In this document: piece after piece, positions 9,197-21,407 of the stretch
Position numbering within the stretch: the stretch's first letter is position 1
How the letters are laid out: each line of letters begins with the position of its first letter
From: Rhizobiales bacterium Ga0077525
GTDB taxonomy: Bacteria > Pseudomonadota > Alphaproteobacteria > Rhizobiales > Xanthobacteraceae
NCBI GenBank assembly: GCA_001464835.1
Contig: LNDS01000004.1
Location: 38,949 to 102,948, forward strand
Length of the DNA: 64,000 bases
Reading direction: 5' to 3'
Made by a program: the position numbers and the translations under genes
The notes under the pieces: generated by a model
The model's database searches: none
Told to the model about the DNA's origin: nothing
What the model saw: only the letters and a program-made list of their open reading frames with translations

Positions 9197-10610
9197 GATC
9201 TTCCGCACCACCACGTTCAAGCTGACGCTGGTCTATCTGACGGTGTTCGCGCTGTTTGCGGCGTTTCTGCTCGGCTATTTCGCGTTCAACACCCGCCGCC
9301 TGATCACCGAACAGATCACCGACACGGTGAACGCTGAAATTACCGGCCTGTCGGAGCAATACCGGCAGGGCGGCATCCGGCGTCTGGTCATCTCGGTCGA
9401 CGAGCGGGCGCGGCGACCGGGTTCCAGCCTCTATCTCGTTACGACCTTCTCGGGCGAAGCCTTGGCCGGCAACGTCACCGCGTTGCAACCGGGCACGCTG
9501 GACAATCCGGGCTGGACCGAAACCACCTATCGCCGGCTCGATGAAGCGGACGAGCGCGACAAGAAACACCCCGATCATCATGCGCTGGTGCGCGTGTTCC
9601 AGTTGCCTGGCGGCTTTCGCATGCTGGTCGGCCGCGATCTGGAGGAGCGTGAGCGGCTCTATCACATCGTTACTGCCGCCGGACGCTGGTCGGTCGCCAT
9701 CGTCATCGTGCTGGGTCTGGCCGGCGGCCTGTTCGTGACGCGGCGCGTGTTGCGGCGGGTTGATGCCATGACCGAAACCAGCCGCAGCATCATGGCCGGC
9801 GATCTCGGCGAGCGGCTGCCGGTGGCCGGCAGCGGCGACGAACTCGACCGACTCGCGGTCAATCTCAATCTGATGCTCGAGCGCATCGAGGCCTTGATGA
9901 AAGGCCTCAAGGAAGTCTCCGACAACATCGCGCACGACCTGAAAACGCCCCTCACGAGATTGCGCAACCGCACCGAACAGGCGCTGCGCACGGCCTCCAG
10001 CGAGGCCGAGTACCGCGCCGCGCTCGAAGGCACGATCGAGGAATCGGACGGCCTGATCCGCACCTTCAACGCGCTGCTGATGATCGCGCGCGCGGAATCC
10101 GGGCAGTCGCGCGACGACATGGTTGAATTCGACGCCGCGGAAATCGCCAACGACATCGGCGAACTGTACGAACCTTTGGCGGAGCAGAAGGGCCTTGCCC
10201 TGCGCGTCGAGGCGCCGTCGCCGGCGCCGGTCAAAGGCAACCGCGAGCTGGTCAGCCAGGCTTTGTCCAATCTGGTCGATAACGCCATCAAATACGCCGC
10301 GCTGCCGGACCGGCCGGAAGGAAGCCCGCCGGCGCAGATCGTCGTGCAGGCGGTCAATGACGGCGACCGCGTGCTGCTCACGGTTGCCGATAATGGGCCC
10401 GGCATTCCGGAGGCCGACCGGCAAAGGGTGCTGGAGCGCTTCGTCCGCCTCGAGCAAAGCCGGTCGCAGCCGGGCTCCGGCCTCGGCTTGAGCCTCGCCG
10501 CCGCGGTGGCGCGGCTGCACGGTGGCGAATTGACGCTTGCGGATAATGCCCCCGGCCTCAAAAGCATCATTGCTTTGCCGCGCGGAGGCCCGGTACAGAT
10601 TGCGGGATGA
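9180..10610 (+). CDS. membrane sensor histidine kinase, partner of the 8516 regulator
   Basis: 476 residues, GTG start inside the end of the regulator gene. Two membrane helices (about 13-35 and 168-188) bracket a periplasmic sensor loop of roughly 130 residues; a HAMP domain follows (about 190-240), then the HisKA dimerisation domain with phospho-acceptor His252 (NIAHDLKTPLTRL) and HATPase_c with the N box (LVDNAIKYA), G1 (DNGPGIP) and G2 (GSGLGLSL). It ends in an ATGA overlap with glnE, making a three-gene translationally coupled unit. The ligand is not evident. Confidence 0.94.
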   Translation: MTALGKIFRTTTFKLTLVYLTVFALFAAFLLGYFAFNTRRLITEQITDTVNAEITGLSEQYRQGGIRRLVISVDERARRPGSSLYLVTTFSGEALAGNVTALQPGTLDNPGWTETTYRRLDEADERDKKHPDHHALVRVFQLPGGFRMLVGRDLEERERLYHIVTAAGRWSVAIVIVLGLAGGLFVTRRVLRRVDAMTETSRSIMAGDLGERLPVAGSGDELDRLAVNLNLMLERIEALMKGLKEVSDNIAHDLKTPLTRLRNRTEQALRTASSEAEYRAALEGTIEESDGLIRTFNALLMIARAESGQSRDDMVEFDAAEIANDIGELYEPLAEQKGLALRVEAPSPAPVKGNRELVSQALSNLVDNAIKYAALPDRPEGSPPAQIVVQAVNDGDRVLLTVADNGPGIPEADRQRVLERFVRLEQSRSQPGSGLGLSLAAAVARLHGGELTLADNAPGLKSIIALPRGGPVQIAG

Positions 10611-13597
10611 GTGCTCCTGCCGGACACGACCCTGAAACATTGGCTACGTCTGCTGACGGCGCGCCGCAAGGCTCGCTGGCAGCGCGACTTGTCACGGCGC
10701 CATTGGCGGTCGATCCGGTGGCAGCGAAAGCCCGCCTCAATGAATGGCTCGGCGGCTTGACCGAAGCCGACCGCGCCGCGATGCGTGCCTTGACGGCGGC
10801 GCATCCGCTTGTGGAAGCCTTGCTGGAAAGCCTCGCCGATAGTTCGCCGTTCCTGTGGGATTTGGTCACCGCCGCGCCGGCGCGCTTCCTCGCGCTGATG
10901 GCCAATGCACCGGAGACGCACCTCAGCGAACTCCTCGCCGCGAACGGCGGCGCCGCGGCGCTCTCCGAAGACATCGACCAGGCCATGCGCATCTTGCGGC
11001 GCATGAAAGCGGAAGCAGCGCTCCTTATCGCGCTCGCCGACATTGGCGGTGTCTGGCCGGTGATGCGGGCGACGCAGGCGCTGACCGAACTCGCCGACAC
11101 TGCCGTCGATGCCGCCGTGCGTTTCGCGCTGGCCGAGGCCGCGCGCGCCGGCCGCCTCAATCCTCCCGACATAGAAAATCCGCACATCGGCAGCGGCTAT
11201 ATCGTGCTCGCGATGGGCAAGATGGGTGGCTTCGAATTGAACTATTCGAGCGACATCGACCTCATCGTCTTCTTTGATCCCGACAGCAAAATCCTGGCCG
11301 ACGGCGTGGAAGCCGCGCCGACTTTCGTGCGCATCACTCAGCGCGTGGTCAAGCTTTTGCAGGAGCACACCGGCGACGGCTACGTCTTCCGCGCCGATTT
11401 GCGGCTGCGTCCCGATCCGGCATCGACCGGCATTGCGATCTCAACCCACGCGGCGATGGCCTATTACGAAAGCGTCGGCCAGAACTGGGAGCGGGCGATG
11501 ATGATCAAGGGCCGCGCCTGCGCCGGCGACATCGCGGCCGGCGAGGCGATCCTCGCCGAACTTGCGCCTTTCGTCTGGCGGAAATATCTTGATTTCGCCG
11601 CCGTCGCCGACGTTCACGCGATGAAGCGGCAGATTAACGCTTTCCGCGGGCACGGCGAGATCGCCGTCGAAGGCCACAACATCAAGCTCGGCCGCGGCGG
11701 CATCCGCGAGGTCGAATTCTTCGCGCAGACCCAGCAGTTGATCGCCGGCGGCCGCAATCCGCATCTGCGCGACCGCGGCACATTGGTGACGCTCGACAGA
11801 CTGTGCGGCGACGGCTGGATCGACGCCGCCGCGCGCGACGCGATGAAAGTGGCCTATTGTTTCCTGCGCAAGGTCGAGCACCGGCTCCAAATGGTCAATG
11901 ACGAGCAGACGCAGGCGCTGCCGGCGGCGCGCGCCGACCTCGAGCGCTTCGCCCGGTTCCTCGGCTATGAAAACCGCGACGCCTTCGCCGAAGTTCTGGT
12001 CGGCCATCTCGAAGCGGTGCAAAATCACTATGCGCGGCTGTTCGAGAAGGTGCCGGACGGCGACGGGCCGGCGCTGGCCTTTCCCGCCGACGCTGACGAT
12101 CCGCAGACTTTGGCGCGGCTTGGTGACATGGGCTTTCGCGCGCCGCTGGAAACCTCGACCATCGTGCGGCAATGGCTGGCCGGGGAGCACCGTTCGCTGA
12201 AAGGCGATGTCACCCGCGCGCATCTGACGGCTTTGCTGCCGACGCTGCTGGAGCATATCGGCCGCACCGACAATCCCGCCGCCACCTTGGTATTGTTCGA
12301 TCATTTCCTTGGCAATCTGCACGGGGCGGCGCGGCTGTTGTCGCTGCTGCGGCAGAAGCCGGAGTTGATCGCGCTCATCGCGCTGGTGCTCGGCATCGCG
12401 CCGCGCCTTGCCGATACATTGGCTCGGCATCCGCAGGTGATGGACGCGCTGGTCGATCCGAGTTTCTTCGGCGTGCTGCCCGATGACGAGGAGTTGCAGC
12501 GCAGGCTTGACGCCGCTTTGGCATTGTCGCGTTACGATGAAGACCTGCTCGAGCGCATTCGCATGTTCGGGCTGGAATACATGTTCCTTATCGGTGTGCG
12601 TATCCTGTCGGGCACGCTGACGGCGCGGCTGGCGGGCGAGGCCTTTGCGCGGCTCGCCGACGCTGTGATCCGCGCCGTGCATCGCGCGGTGTCGGAGGTT
12701 TTCGCTGCGACCTACGGCCATGTAAAAGCCGAGGAAACGGCGGTGCTGGCGATGGGCAAACTCGGCGGCCGCGAGATGACCGCGACCTCCGATCTGGATC
12801 TCATCACCTTTTACGATTTCGACAGCGAGCATCCGGAATCGGACGGCAAGCGTGTCCTCTATGGCGCGCAGTATTTCGCCCGCCTGACGCAACGCCTGAT
12901 AAATGCGCTGACCGCGCAGACCAATTACGGCGCATTGTACGAAGTCGATATGCGGCTGCGGCCCTCGGGGCAGGCGGGGCCTTTGGCGACGCAGATTGGC
13001 AGCTTTATCAATTATCAGGAAAACGAAGCCTGGACCTGGGAGCATATGGCGCTGACGCGTGCGCGTGTGGTGTCGGCGTCGCCCGGTTTCAGCGCGCGTG
13101 TCGAGGCCGTCATTCAGGAAATTTTGCGGCGGCCGCGCGATGCCGAGCAGATCGCCGGCGATGTGGTTGAGATGCGTTCGGCCATCGCCAAGGAGAAGGG
13201 CGACAGCAATCCGTGGGATTTCAAGAACGCGGTGGGCGGCCTAGTCGATCTCGAATTCATCGCGCAATATCTGCAACTGGTGCATGCGCACGCGCACCCC
13301 GAAATTCTCGACACATCGACGGCGCGCGTGCTGGAAAAAGCGCGGCAATTAAAATTGGTGTCGGTCGAGGACGCCGAGGTGTTGCGCCCGGCGGCGCAGC
13401 TTTATCACGATCTGACGCAGATCTTGCGGTTATGCTTGTCTGGGCCGTTCGACGCCAAAACTGCCGGTCCCGGGCTGTTACGTCTGCTGGCGCGCGCCGC
13501 CGACGTGCCGGACTTCGCCACGCTTAATGTTACGTTGATTGAAACGCAGAAGCGCGTGCGCGAAAGCTTCGTGCGGATTCTGGGAAAGGCGCCGTAG
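10607..13597 (+). CDS. glnE: bifunctional glutamine synthetase adenylyltransferase/deadenylase GlnE
   Basis: 996 residues, full length. Two nucleotidyltransferase domains are visible: the N-terminal (deadenylylation) site with GKMGGFELNYSSDIDLIVF near residue 210 and the C-terminal (adenylylation) site with GKLGGREMTATSDLDLITF near residue 720, each with the G-(G/S)-x9-D-x-D metal-binding pattern. GlnE modifies glutamine synthetase in response to PII (GlnB) and glutamine, coupling nitrogen status to ammonium assimilation. Its start overlaps the kinase stop (ATGA), so it is probably expressed with the two-component pair. It ends 12 bp from a convergent kinase gene. Confidence 0.97.
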   Translation: MSAPAGHDPETLATSADGAPQGSLAARLVTAPLAVDPVAAKARLNEWLGGLTEADRAAMRALTAAHPLVEALLESLADSSPFLWDLVTAAPARFLALMANAPETHLSELLAANGGAAALSEDIDQAMRILRRMKAEAALLIALADIGGVWPVMRATQALTELADTAVDAAVRFALAEAARAGRLNPPDIENPHIGSGYIVLAMGKMGGFELNYSSDIDLIVFFDPDSKILADGVEAAPTFVRITQRVVKLLQEHTGDGYVFRADLRLRPDPASTGIAISTHAAMAYYESVGQNWERAMMIKGRACAGDIAAGEAILAELAPFVWRKYLDFAAVADVHAMKRQINAFRGHGEIAVEGHNIKLGRGGIREVEFFAQTQQLIAGGRNPHLRDRGTLVTLDRLCGDGWIDAAARDAMKVAYCFLRKVEHRLQMVNDEQTQALPAARADLERFARFLGYENRDAFAEVLVGHLEAVQNHYARLFEKVPDGDGPALAFPADADDPQTLARLGDMGFRAPLETSTIVRQWLAGEHRSLKGDVTRAHLTALLPTLLEHIGRTDNPAATLVLFDHFLGNLHGAARLLSLLRQKPELIALIALVLGIAPRLADTLARHPQVMDALVDPSFFGVLPDDEELQRRLDAALALSRYDEDLLERIRMFGLEYMFLIGVRILSGTLTARLAGEAFARLADAVIRAVHRAVSEVFAATYGHVKAEETAVLAMGKLGGREMTATSDLDLITFYDFDSEHPESDGKRVLYGAQYFARLTQRLINALTAQTNYGALYEVDMRLRPSGQAGPLATQIGSFINYQENEAWTWEHMALTRARVVSASPGFSARVEAVIQEILRRPRDAEQIAGDVVEMRSAIAKEKGDSNPWDFKNAVGGLVDLEFIAQYLQLVHAHAHPEILDTSTARVLEKARQLKLVSVEDAEVLRPAAQLYHDLTQILRLCLSGPFDAKTAGPGLLRLLARAADVPDFATLNVTLIETQKRVRESFVRILGKAP

Positions 13598-13609
13598 CGC
13601 CGCGATAAC

Positions 13610-15904
<2,295 letters not shown>

Positions 15905-16083
15905 GAAGGCCTCCGTGTGGAATTTCCCCTACCGCCCTGAGCCGGAAGCACTGCGTTACCGGTCCGAATCAGCAAGTCGATTGGAATCGATGGGCGCTGA
16001 TTTGTCGAGAGTCCGAAGAGTCAATTATGAAAAAATCGTTACCCACTAAATAGTGAGTCCACTCAAGCACTAAGCAGAAGGCG

Positions 16084-18726
16084 CTAGCCCAAGGCGCGCT
16101 CGACGATGTCGGAAAGATCGCGCGACAGGCCGGCGGTCGCCTTCATGCGCTGCAATGCGGCCTGTGCCTTGCCCTGACGTACGGTTTCCAGCGTGCGCCA
16201 GGTGCGGAACGCCGTCGCCATACGGGCGGCGAGCTGCGGATTCTTCGGGTCGAGCGCGAGAATGGTATCGGCGAGGAATTCGTAGCCGGCGCCGTCGGCG
16301 CGGTTGAACTGGGTCGGATTGCTGTGCGCAAAGGCGCCGACCAGCGCCCGCACGCGGTTAGGGTTGGCGAATGAAAACGCCGGATGGCCGGTCAGCGCCC
16401 GGACGTGATCGAGCGTGCCCGGTTGCGGCGTCATCGCCTGCAGCGAGAACCATTTGTCGATGACCAGCGCATCGGCGGCATAGCGTTTGTAGAAGTCGGC
16501 CAGCGCGGTATCGCGCTCCGGCACGGCGTGCTGCGACAGCGTGGCCAGCGCTGCCATGCGGTCGGTCATGTTGTCGGCAGCGTCGTATTGGCGGGCGGCG
16601 CGGGCAATCGCTTCCGGCGCGGTGGTGGCGGCGAGAAGATCGAGCGCGCTATTGCGCAATGCGCGGCGTCCGGCGCTGGCGGCGTCGGGTGAGTAGGGGC
16701 CGCTGGTCGTCATACGGTCATAAACCTTGGCCAGTGCATCGCCGAGGTGTTCACCGATATCGGCGCGCAGGGCGGATCGCGCCCGATAGATGGCGTCGGG
16801 ATCGATATCGCGGCCGATTTCGCGCGCCACGTCGCCTTCGCCCGGCGGAGTCAGCGCCAGCGCGACAAAGGCCGGCTCAAGCCGGGCGTCATCGAGAATG
16901 GCAGCCATCGCCGCCAGCAGGTCGTCGCCGCGGCGTGGCGCATCACCGGCGCGTAGTCGCGACACGTTGTCGATCAGGAGCCGCATCGCGGTCGTCTGCA
17001 GCGCCTGCCAGCGATTGAACGGATCGCTGTCATGGGCGGCGAGGAAAGCCAGATCGGCGCCATCGAGGTCGGTATTGAGCTTGATCGGCGCCGAGAAGCC
17101 ACGGTTGATCGACAGCACCGGACGCTCGGTAATGCCAGTAAATGTGAACGTCTTTTCCGCCTCGTCGAGCACCAGGACGCCGCGTTCTGGAACGCCGCCG
17201 CCGGCGAGCGTCATCGGTAGGTCGCGGCCGTCCCGGCCGACGAGTCCCGTGACCAGCGGGATCACCATCGGCAATTTCGTCGGTTGGTTCGGCGTTGGCG
17301 GTATCGTCTGTTTCAGCGTCAGCGCATAGGTTTTCGAGGCGGCATCGTATTGCGTGCTGGCGATGACGACCGGCGTGCCGGCCTGGCTGTACCAGAGCAT
17401 GAACTGCGTCATGTCGCACCAGCCGGCGACATCGGCGAAGCACTGGATGAACTGCTCGACAGTGGCAGCTTCGCCATCGTGACGCTCGAAATAAAGATCC
17501 ATCCCGGCACGAAACTTCGCCGGGCCGAGCAAGGTATGCACCATCCGCACCACTTCCGCGCCTTTTTCGTAAATGGTGCTGGTGTAGAAGTTGTTGATCT
17601 CCTTGTACTGCGCCGGCCGGACCGGATGCGCCAGCGGCCCTGAATCCTCGACGAACTGCGCAGCACGCAAGCCGCGCACATCGCTGATGCGTTTGACCGG
17701 GCGAGAGCGCATGTCGCTGGTAAATTCCTGATCGCGGAAAACCGTGAGACCTTCCTTCAGGCAAAGCTGAAACCAGTCGCGGCAGGTGATGCGGTTGCCG
17801 GTCCAGTTGTGGAAATATTCGTGGGCGATGACGGCTTCGACGCCGCCGAAATCGCCGTCAGTCGCGGTATCGCCGGTGGCCAGAACATACTTGTCGTTGA
17901 AGACGTTGAGGCCTTTGTTCTCCATCGCGCCCATGTTGAAGTCTGAGACGGCGACGATCATGAAAATATCGAGGTCGTATTCACGACCATATGTCTCTTC
18001 GTCCCAGCGCATCGAGCGCTTCAGCGCGTCCATGGCGTATCCGCAGCGATTTTCCTTGCCGTGCTCGACATAAATACGCAGCGAGACGTCGCGTCCGGAC
18101 ATGGTGCGGAATGTGTCCTGGACACATGCCAGATCGCCGCCGACCAGTGCGAACAGGTAAGCCGGCTTCTTGTGCGGATCGTGCCAGACGGCGAAATGCC
18201 GGCCGCCGGGCAGGTCGCCGCTCTCGGTCGGATTGCCGTTCGCCAGCAGCACCGGCGCTTCCGCTTTGTCGGCTTCGATGCGCGTGGTGTAGACCGCCAT
18301 GACGTCGGGACGGTCCGGAAAGTAAGTGATGCGGCGGAAGCCTTCGGCCTCGCACTGCGTGCAATAGGTGCCGCTTGATCGGTACAGTCCGGACAATTGC
18401 GTGTTGGCGGTCGGATCGACCAATGTTTCGATGTCGAGTGTGAACGGGCCGTTCGGCGGCTGCGCGATTGTAAGGCCGTCGGGCCCGGCGATGTAGCTGT
18501 CGGCCGGCAGTTCGGCGCCGTTCACCTTCAGCAATACCAAGGTCAGGCCGTCGCCATCGAGCACCAATGGCGCTGCACCGCCTTGCGGGTTGGGCCGCAA
18601 GGCCAATGTCGCGCGCACTTTCGTTTGCGCCGGATGCAAGGCGACGTCGAGGTGGACCGTGTCGACCAGCCAGTCCGGCGGGCGATAATCTTTCAGGCGG
18701 ATCGGTTGGGCGATGTCTGTGCGCAT
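16084..18726 (-). CDS. pepN: aminopeptidase N (M1 metallopeptidase)
   Basis: 880 residues, full length for the bacterial PepN subfamily. The substrate-anchoring GAMEN motif lies near residue 265 (MGAMENKGLNVF), the zinc-binding HExxH near residue 300 (AHEYFHNWTGNR) and the third zinc ligand Glu in LKEGLTVFRDQEF about 18 residues later. N-terminal beta domain about 1-190, catalytic domain to about 440, then the beta-sandwich and helical C-terminal domains. It removes N-terminal amino acids from peptides in the cytoplasm. It stands alone, facing away from the Bug-receptor gene. Confidence 0.97.
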   Translation of the reverse strand: MRTDIAQPIRLKDYRPPDWLVDTVHLDVALHPAQTKVRATLALRPNPQGGAAPLVLDGDGLTLVLLKVNGAELPADSYIAGPDGLTIAQPPNGPFTLDIETLVDPTANTQLSGLYRSSGTYCTQCEAEGFRRITYFPDRPDVMAVYTTRIEADKAEAPVLLANGNPTESGDLPGGRHFAVWHDPHKKPAYLFALVGGDLACVQDTFRTMSGRDVSLRIYVEHGKENRCGYAMDALKRSMRWDEETYGREYDLDIFMIVAVSDFNMGAMENKGLNVFNDKYVLATGDTATDGDFGGVEAVIAHEYFHNWTGNRITCRDWFQLCLKEGLTVFRDQEFTSDMRSRPVKRISDVRGLRAAQFVEDSGPLAHPVRPAQYKEINNFYTSTIYEKGAEVVRMVHTLLGPAKFRAGMDLYFERHDGEAATVEQFIQCFADVAGWCDMTQFMLWYSQAGTPVVIASTQYDAASKTYALTLKQTIPPTPNQPTKLPMVIPLVTGLVGRDGRDLPMTLAGGGVPERGVLVLDEAEKTFTFTGITERPVLSINRGFSAPIKLNTDLDGADLAFLAAHDSDPFNRWQALQTTAMRLLIDNVSRLRAGDAPRRGDDLLAAMAAILDDARLEPAFVALALTPPGEGDVAREIGRDIDPDAIYRARSALRADIGEHLGDALAKVYDRMTTSGPYSPDAASAGRRALRNSALDLLAATTAPEAIARAARQYDAADNMTDRMAALATLSQHAVPERDTALADFYKRYAADALVIDKWFSLQAMTPQPGTLDHVRALTGHPAFSFANPNRVRALVGAFAHSNPTQFNRADGAGYEFLADTILALDPKNPQLAARMATAFRTWRTLETVRQGKAQAALQRMKATAGLSRDLSDIVERALG

Positions 18727-18882
18727 ACGAATGATCTAGGTCTTCCGGCGGCGAATTGGAAGAAGGCCGGCGCTTCGAGTCCCGGCATTCGGCAATCCGA
18801 TGCTCGCCGTTCGTGAAACAGTATGGTATCAAATTGTGCACAAGAGAGCGGAGTTAATCCGCTTGTTTTCAGGGAGGATCGC

Positions 18883-19845
18883 ATGGGTCTCAATCGCCGG
18901 ATAATGCTGGGCGCGGCGGCTTGCGCTATTTTGGGTTTCGGGATGGGCGGTCAGGCATGGGCGCAGGCCTATCCGAACCAGTCCGTCCGTATTGTCGTGC
19001 CGTTCTCGGCCGGCAGCGCCACCGATATTCTGGCGCGCATTGTCGGCGACAAGCTGTCCCAGAAGTGGGGACAGCCGGTGCTGGTTGAAAACAAGCCGGG
19101 CATTCCGGGCACCGCTTCGGTCGCCAAAAGTGCGCCGGATGGTTACACGCTGATGCTGACCTCGAACGGCCACACCATCGCCGGCGTCGTCAACAAGAAC
19201 ATCGGTTTCGACACTGTGAAAGACTTCATGGGTGTCGCGCCGGTCGCTTCGGTGCCGGTGGTGCTGATCGTGCCGCCGGATTTACCGGCGAAGAATTTGC
19301 AGGAGCTTCTTGCGCTCGCCAAGGCCAGCCCGGGCAAGCTGAACTTTGCCTCACCCGGCCTCGGCAGCTCGACCTTCATCGCCGCGGCCTTGTTCAAGGA
19401 AGCCGCCAACATCGATATCGTGCACGTGCCTTACAAAGGCGCGCCGGAAGCCGTCACCAGCGTGGTGCGGGGCGACACGCAGATGTATTTCACGCCGATC
19501 AATGTCGGCCTTGAACTGGTCAACGCCGGCAAGGTGCGGGCGCTGGCCGTGGCGACGGGCACGCGCAACCCGACAATGCCGAATATTCCGACTTTGGCGG
19601 AAGCCGGCATGGCAGGATTCAAATATGATTCCTGGTTCGGCCTGATGGCGCCGGCCAACACGCCGGCCGCGATCGTCAACAAGATCAATGCCGACGTCAA
19701 TGAGATCCTCAAGCTGGAGGAAATCAACGCGAAGTTTGCACCGCAAGGTCTGGTCGCCATGCCGATGTCGCCGCAGGCTTTCGACAAGATCATCGCCGAC
19801 GACACCGCCAAACTTTCCGTGATGTTCAAGGACGGTGTGAAGTAG
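18883..19845 (+). CDS. Bug/TctC-family periplasmic solute-binding protein
   Basis: 320 residues. The ATG at 18883 is chosen because AGGGAGG stands 6-7 nt upstream and the protein then begins with a clean signal peptide (about 1-28, cleavage at AWAQA); the open frame upstream of it is not needed. The mature part shows Bug-family signatures: YPNQSVRIVVPFSAGSATD at the first strand, DGYTLMLTSNG and PGKLNFASPG. Such receptors bind carboxylates for tripartite tricarboxylate transport; no tctA/tctB membrane genes lie nearby, so it is an orphan receptor, which is common for this family. Substrate unknown. Confidence 0.92.
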   Translation: MGLNRRIMLGAAACAILGFGMGGQAWAQAYPNQSVRIVVPFSAGSATDILARIVGDKLSQKWGQPVLVENKPGIPGTASVAKSAPDGYTLMLTSNGHTIAGVVNKNIGFDTVKDFMGVAPVASVPVVLIVPPDLPAKNLQELLALAKASPGKLNFASPGLGSSTFIAAALFKEAANIDIVHVPYKGAPEAVTSVVRGDTQMYFTPINVGLELVNAGKVRALAVATGTRNPTMPNIPTLAEAGMAGFKYDSWFGLMAPANTPAAIVNKINADVNEILKLEEINAKFAPQGLVAMPMSPQAFDKIIADDTAKLSVMFKDGVK

Positions 19846-19872
19846 TTCTGCTTGATACCGCAGCGAGATGAA

Positions 19873-19896
19873 TGACGGCGCCTTCGGGCGCCGTCA
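19873..19896. terminator. bidirectional terminator between convergent genes
   Basis: A perfect 10-bp stem (TGACGGCGCC / GGCGCCGTCA) capped by the stable tetraloop TTCG, placed between the Bug-receptor stop (19845) and the convergent CDF stop (19903). The position and symmetry fit a terminator serving both genes, although neither side has a long U run. Confidence 0.7.
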
Positions 19897-19902
19897 GCGT
19901 AT

Positions 19903-21273
19903 CTACCGCATCGGTTCTGCATGGCCGATGACGCGCTTGATCAGCGACGAATGCAGCTTGAGGGCCCGCTCCAGCGCGTCGACTTTTTCGTGAACGGTCT
20001 GCACGGTCATGTCGGGATCGACGTGACAATGGAAATTGACGATTTCGCCGTCGTCGGTTTCGCGGACGCGGACGTCGTGAATGTTGCGCAACGCGCGATC
20101 CTGCACGGCGAGTTCAGCGAGCGCGGCCTGCACTACCTGGACGCGCTCCGGCGGCGCTTCGCGGCCTGAAGCGTCCTCGGACTGGAGCGGCTCGATGTGG
20201 GTTTCTACTTCAACGCCGGTGCCGAGTTCCGCTGCGATAGCTTCTTCCAGTCCGTCGGCTATTTCGTGCGCGGCGGCGAGGGACAGTTTGCCGTCCACTT
20301 CCAGATCGAGCGCGATGGCCAGCCGGTCCTGGATGTTGTGAACCGTGACGTGATGCACCGCGAGCGCGCGATTGCGCGCGATTACCATGACGCGGTCGAG
20401 CACAGTTTCGCTGTCGAGCGCGACCGGATCGGTGGTGACGACCGACTCGGCGCCTCGTATTTCCCGGCTGAGCGCGCTTGCGACTTCGCCCTTGATCGCG
20501 CTGACGCGATCGAGCGGCAAGGTCCGGCTGACGGCAACGGTCAGGTCGATGAAAGTCTTGTCGCCGACGCCGCGCGCGCGCACGTCCTCGACGGCGACCA
20601 CGCCGGCGACCTTCTTGACAATATCGGTAATATTAGCGACGGCGCCAACCGGCGCGGTATCGGTCAATGTTTCGACGGTCCGGCGGCCGAGCCGCCAGCC
20701 GGCGACGCAGACCAGCAACGCGACCGCCAATGCGGCGACGGAGTCCGCCCACCAGATGCCAAAGCTGACGCCGATCAACCCGGCGATCACGGCCAGTGAC
20801 GCCCACAGATCGGACGAGAAATGAAGCGCGTCGGCCTCCAGTGCCTGGCTCTGCGTCGCCTTGGCGACGCGCGACAAGGCACGGGCGCGGAAAAAATCGA
20901 TGATCACCGATGCCGCCATGACGATGAAGGCCCAATTGGTGGCGACGACGATATGCGGCTCGTGCTCGATCAGGCGCTTGACGGCTTCCCAGATGACAAT
21001 GCCGGACAGCAGGAAAAGCAGGGCGGTTTCGCCGAGCGCAGAAACACTTTCGACCTTGCCATGGCCGTAATGGTGTTCGTCGTCGGCCGGCTTGAAGGAT
21101 ATCCGCACGGCGATATAGGTCATGATCGCGGCGCCGAGATCGATCAGCGAATGGCCGGCTTCTGACAGGATCGCCAGCGAGCCGGTGGAAAGTCCGACGA
21201 TGCCTTTGGCGACCGTCAGCGCCGCGGATGCCGCGATCGACGAGAGAGCGACCCGTTCTTTTTCCTGCTGCAT
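19903..21273 (-). CDS. cation diffusion facilitator (CDF) metal efflux protein
   Basis: 456 residues from the ATG at 21273, preceded by AGGGGAAATC; an upstream in-frame start at 21366 lacks this site. Six membrane helices (about 10-210) precede a long cytoplasmic tail. The two metal-site motifs are HSLID in TM2 and HFSSD in TM5, so both halves are HxxxD, a combination associated in CDF proteins with zinc preference. The tail is about twice the usual length and contains two successive ferredoxin-like CDF C-terminal regions (about 220-300 and 370-450). It should export divalent metal in exchange for protons. No metal regulator is adjacent. Confidence 0.9.
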   Translation of the reverse strand: MQQEKERVALSSIAASAALTVAKGIVGLSTGSLAILSEAGHSLIDLGAAIMTYIAVRISFKPADDEHHYGHGKVESVSALGETALLFLLSGIVIWEAVKRLIEHEPHIVVATNWAFIVMAASVIIDFFRARALSRVAKATQSQALEADALHFSSDLWASLAVIAGLIGVSFGIWWADSVAALAVALLVCVAGWRLGRRTVETLTDTAPVGAVANITDIVKKVAGVVAVEDVRARGVGDKTFIDLTVAVSRTLPLDRVSAIKGEVASALSREIRGAESVVTTDPVALDSETVLDRVMVIARNRALAVHHVTVHNIQDRLAIALDLEVDGKLSLAAAHEIADGLEEAIAAELGTGVEVETHIEPLQSEDASGREAPPERVQVVQAALAELAVQDRALRNIHDVRVRETDDGEIVNFHCHVDPDMTVQTVHEKVDALERALKLHSSLIKRVIGHAEPMR

Positions 21274-21407
21274 GATTTCCCCTGAACGCCGGGGTGTAGC
21301 CCAATCGAGGCGCAATTTCGACAGTGAAGTTGTTCTTGGATGTTCGCTCTTGCTTCTAAGTTGCAATAGCGCAGAATGCCTTGAAATCGTTCCAGGGAGG
21401 CTGCCCG

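Noticed and set aside
9084..10640. A 518-codon open frame on - opposite the sensor kinase
   Set aside because: Low-complexity Arg/Ala/Gln product with no motif; the plus-strand kinase has all expected domains.
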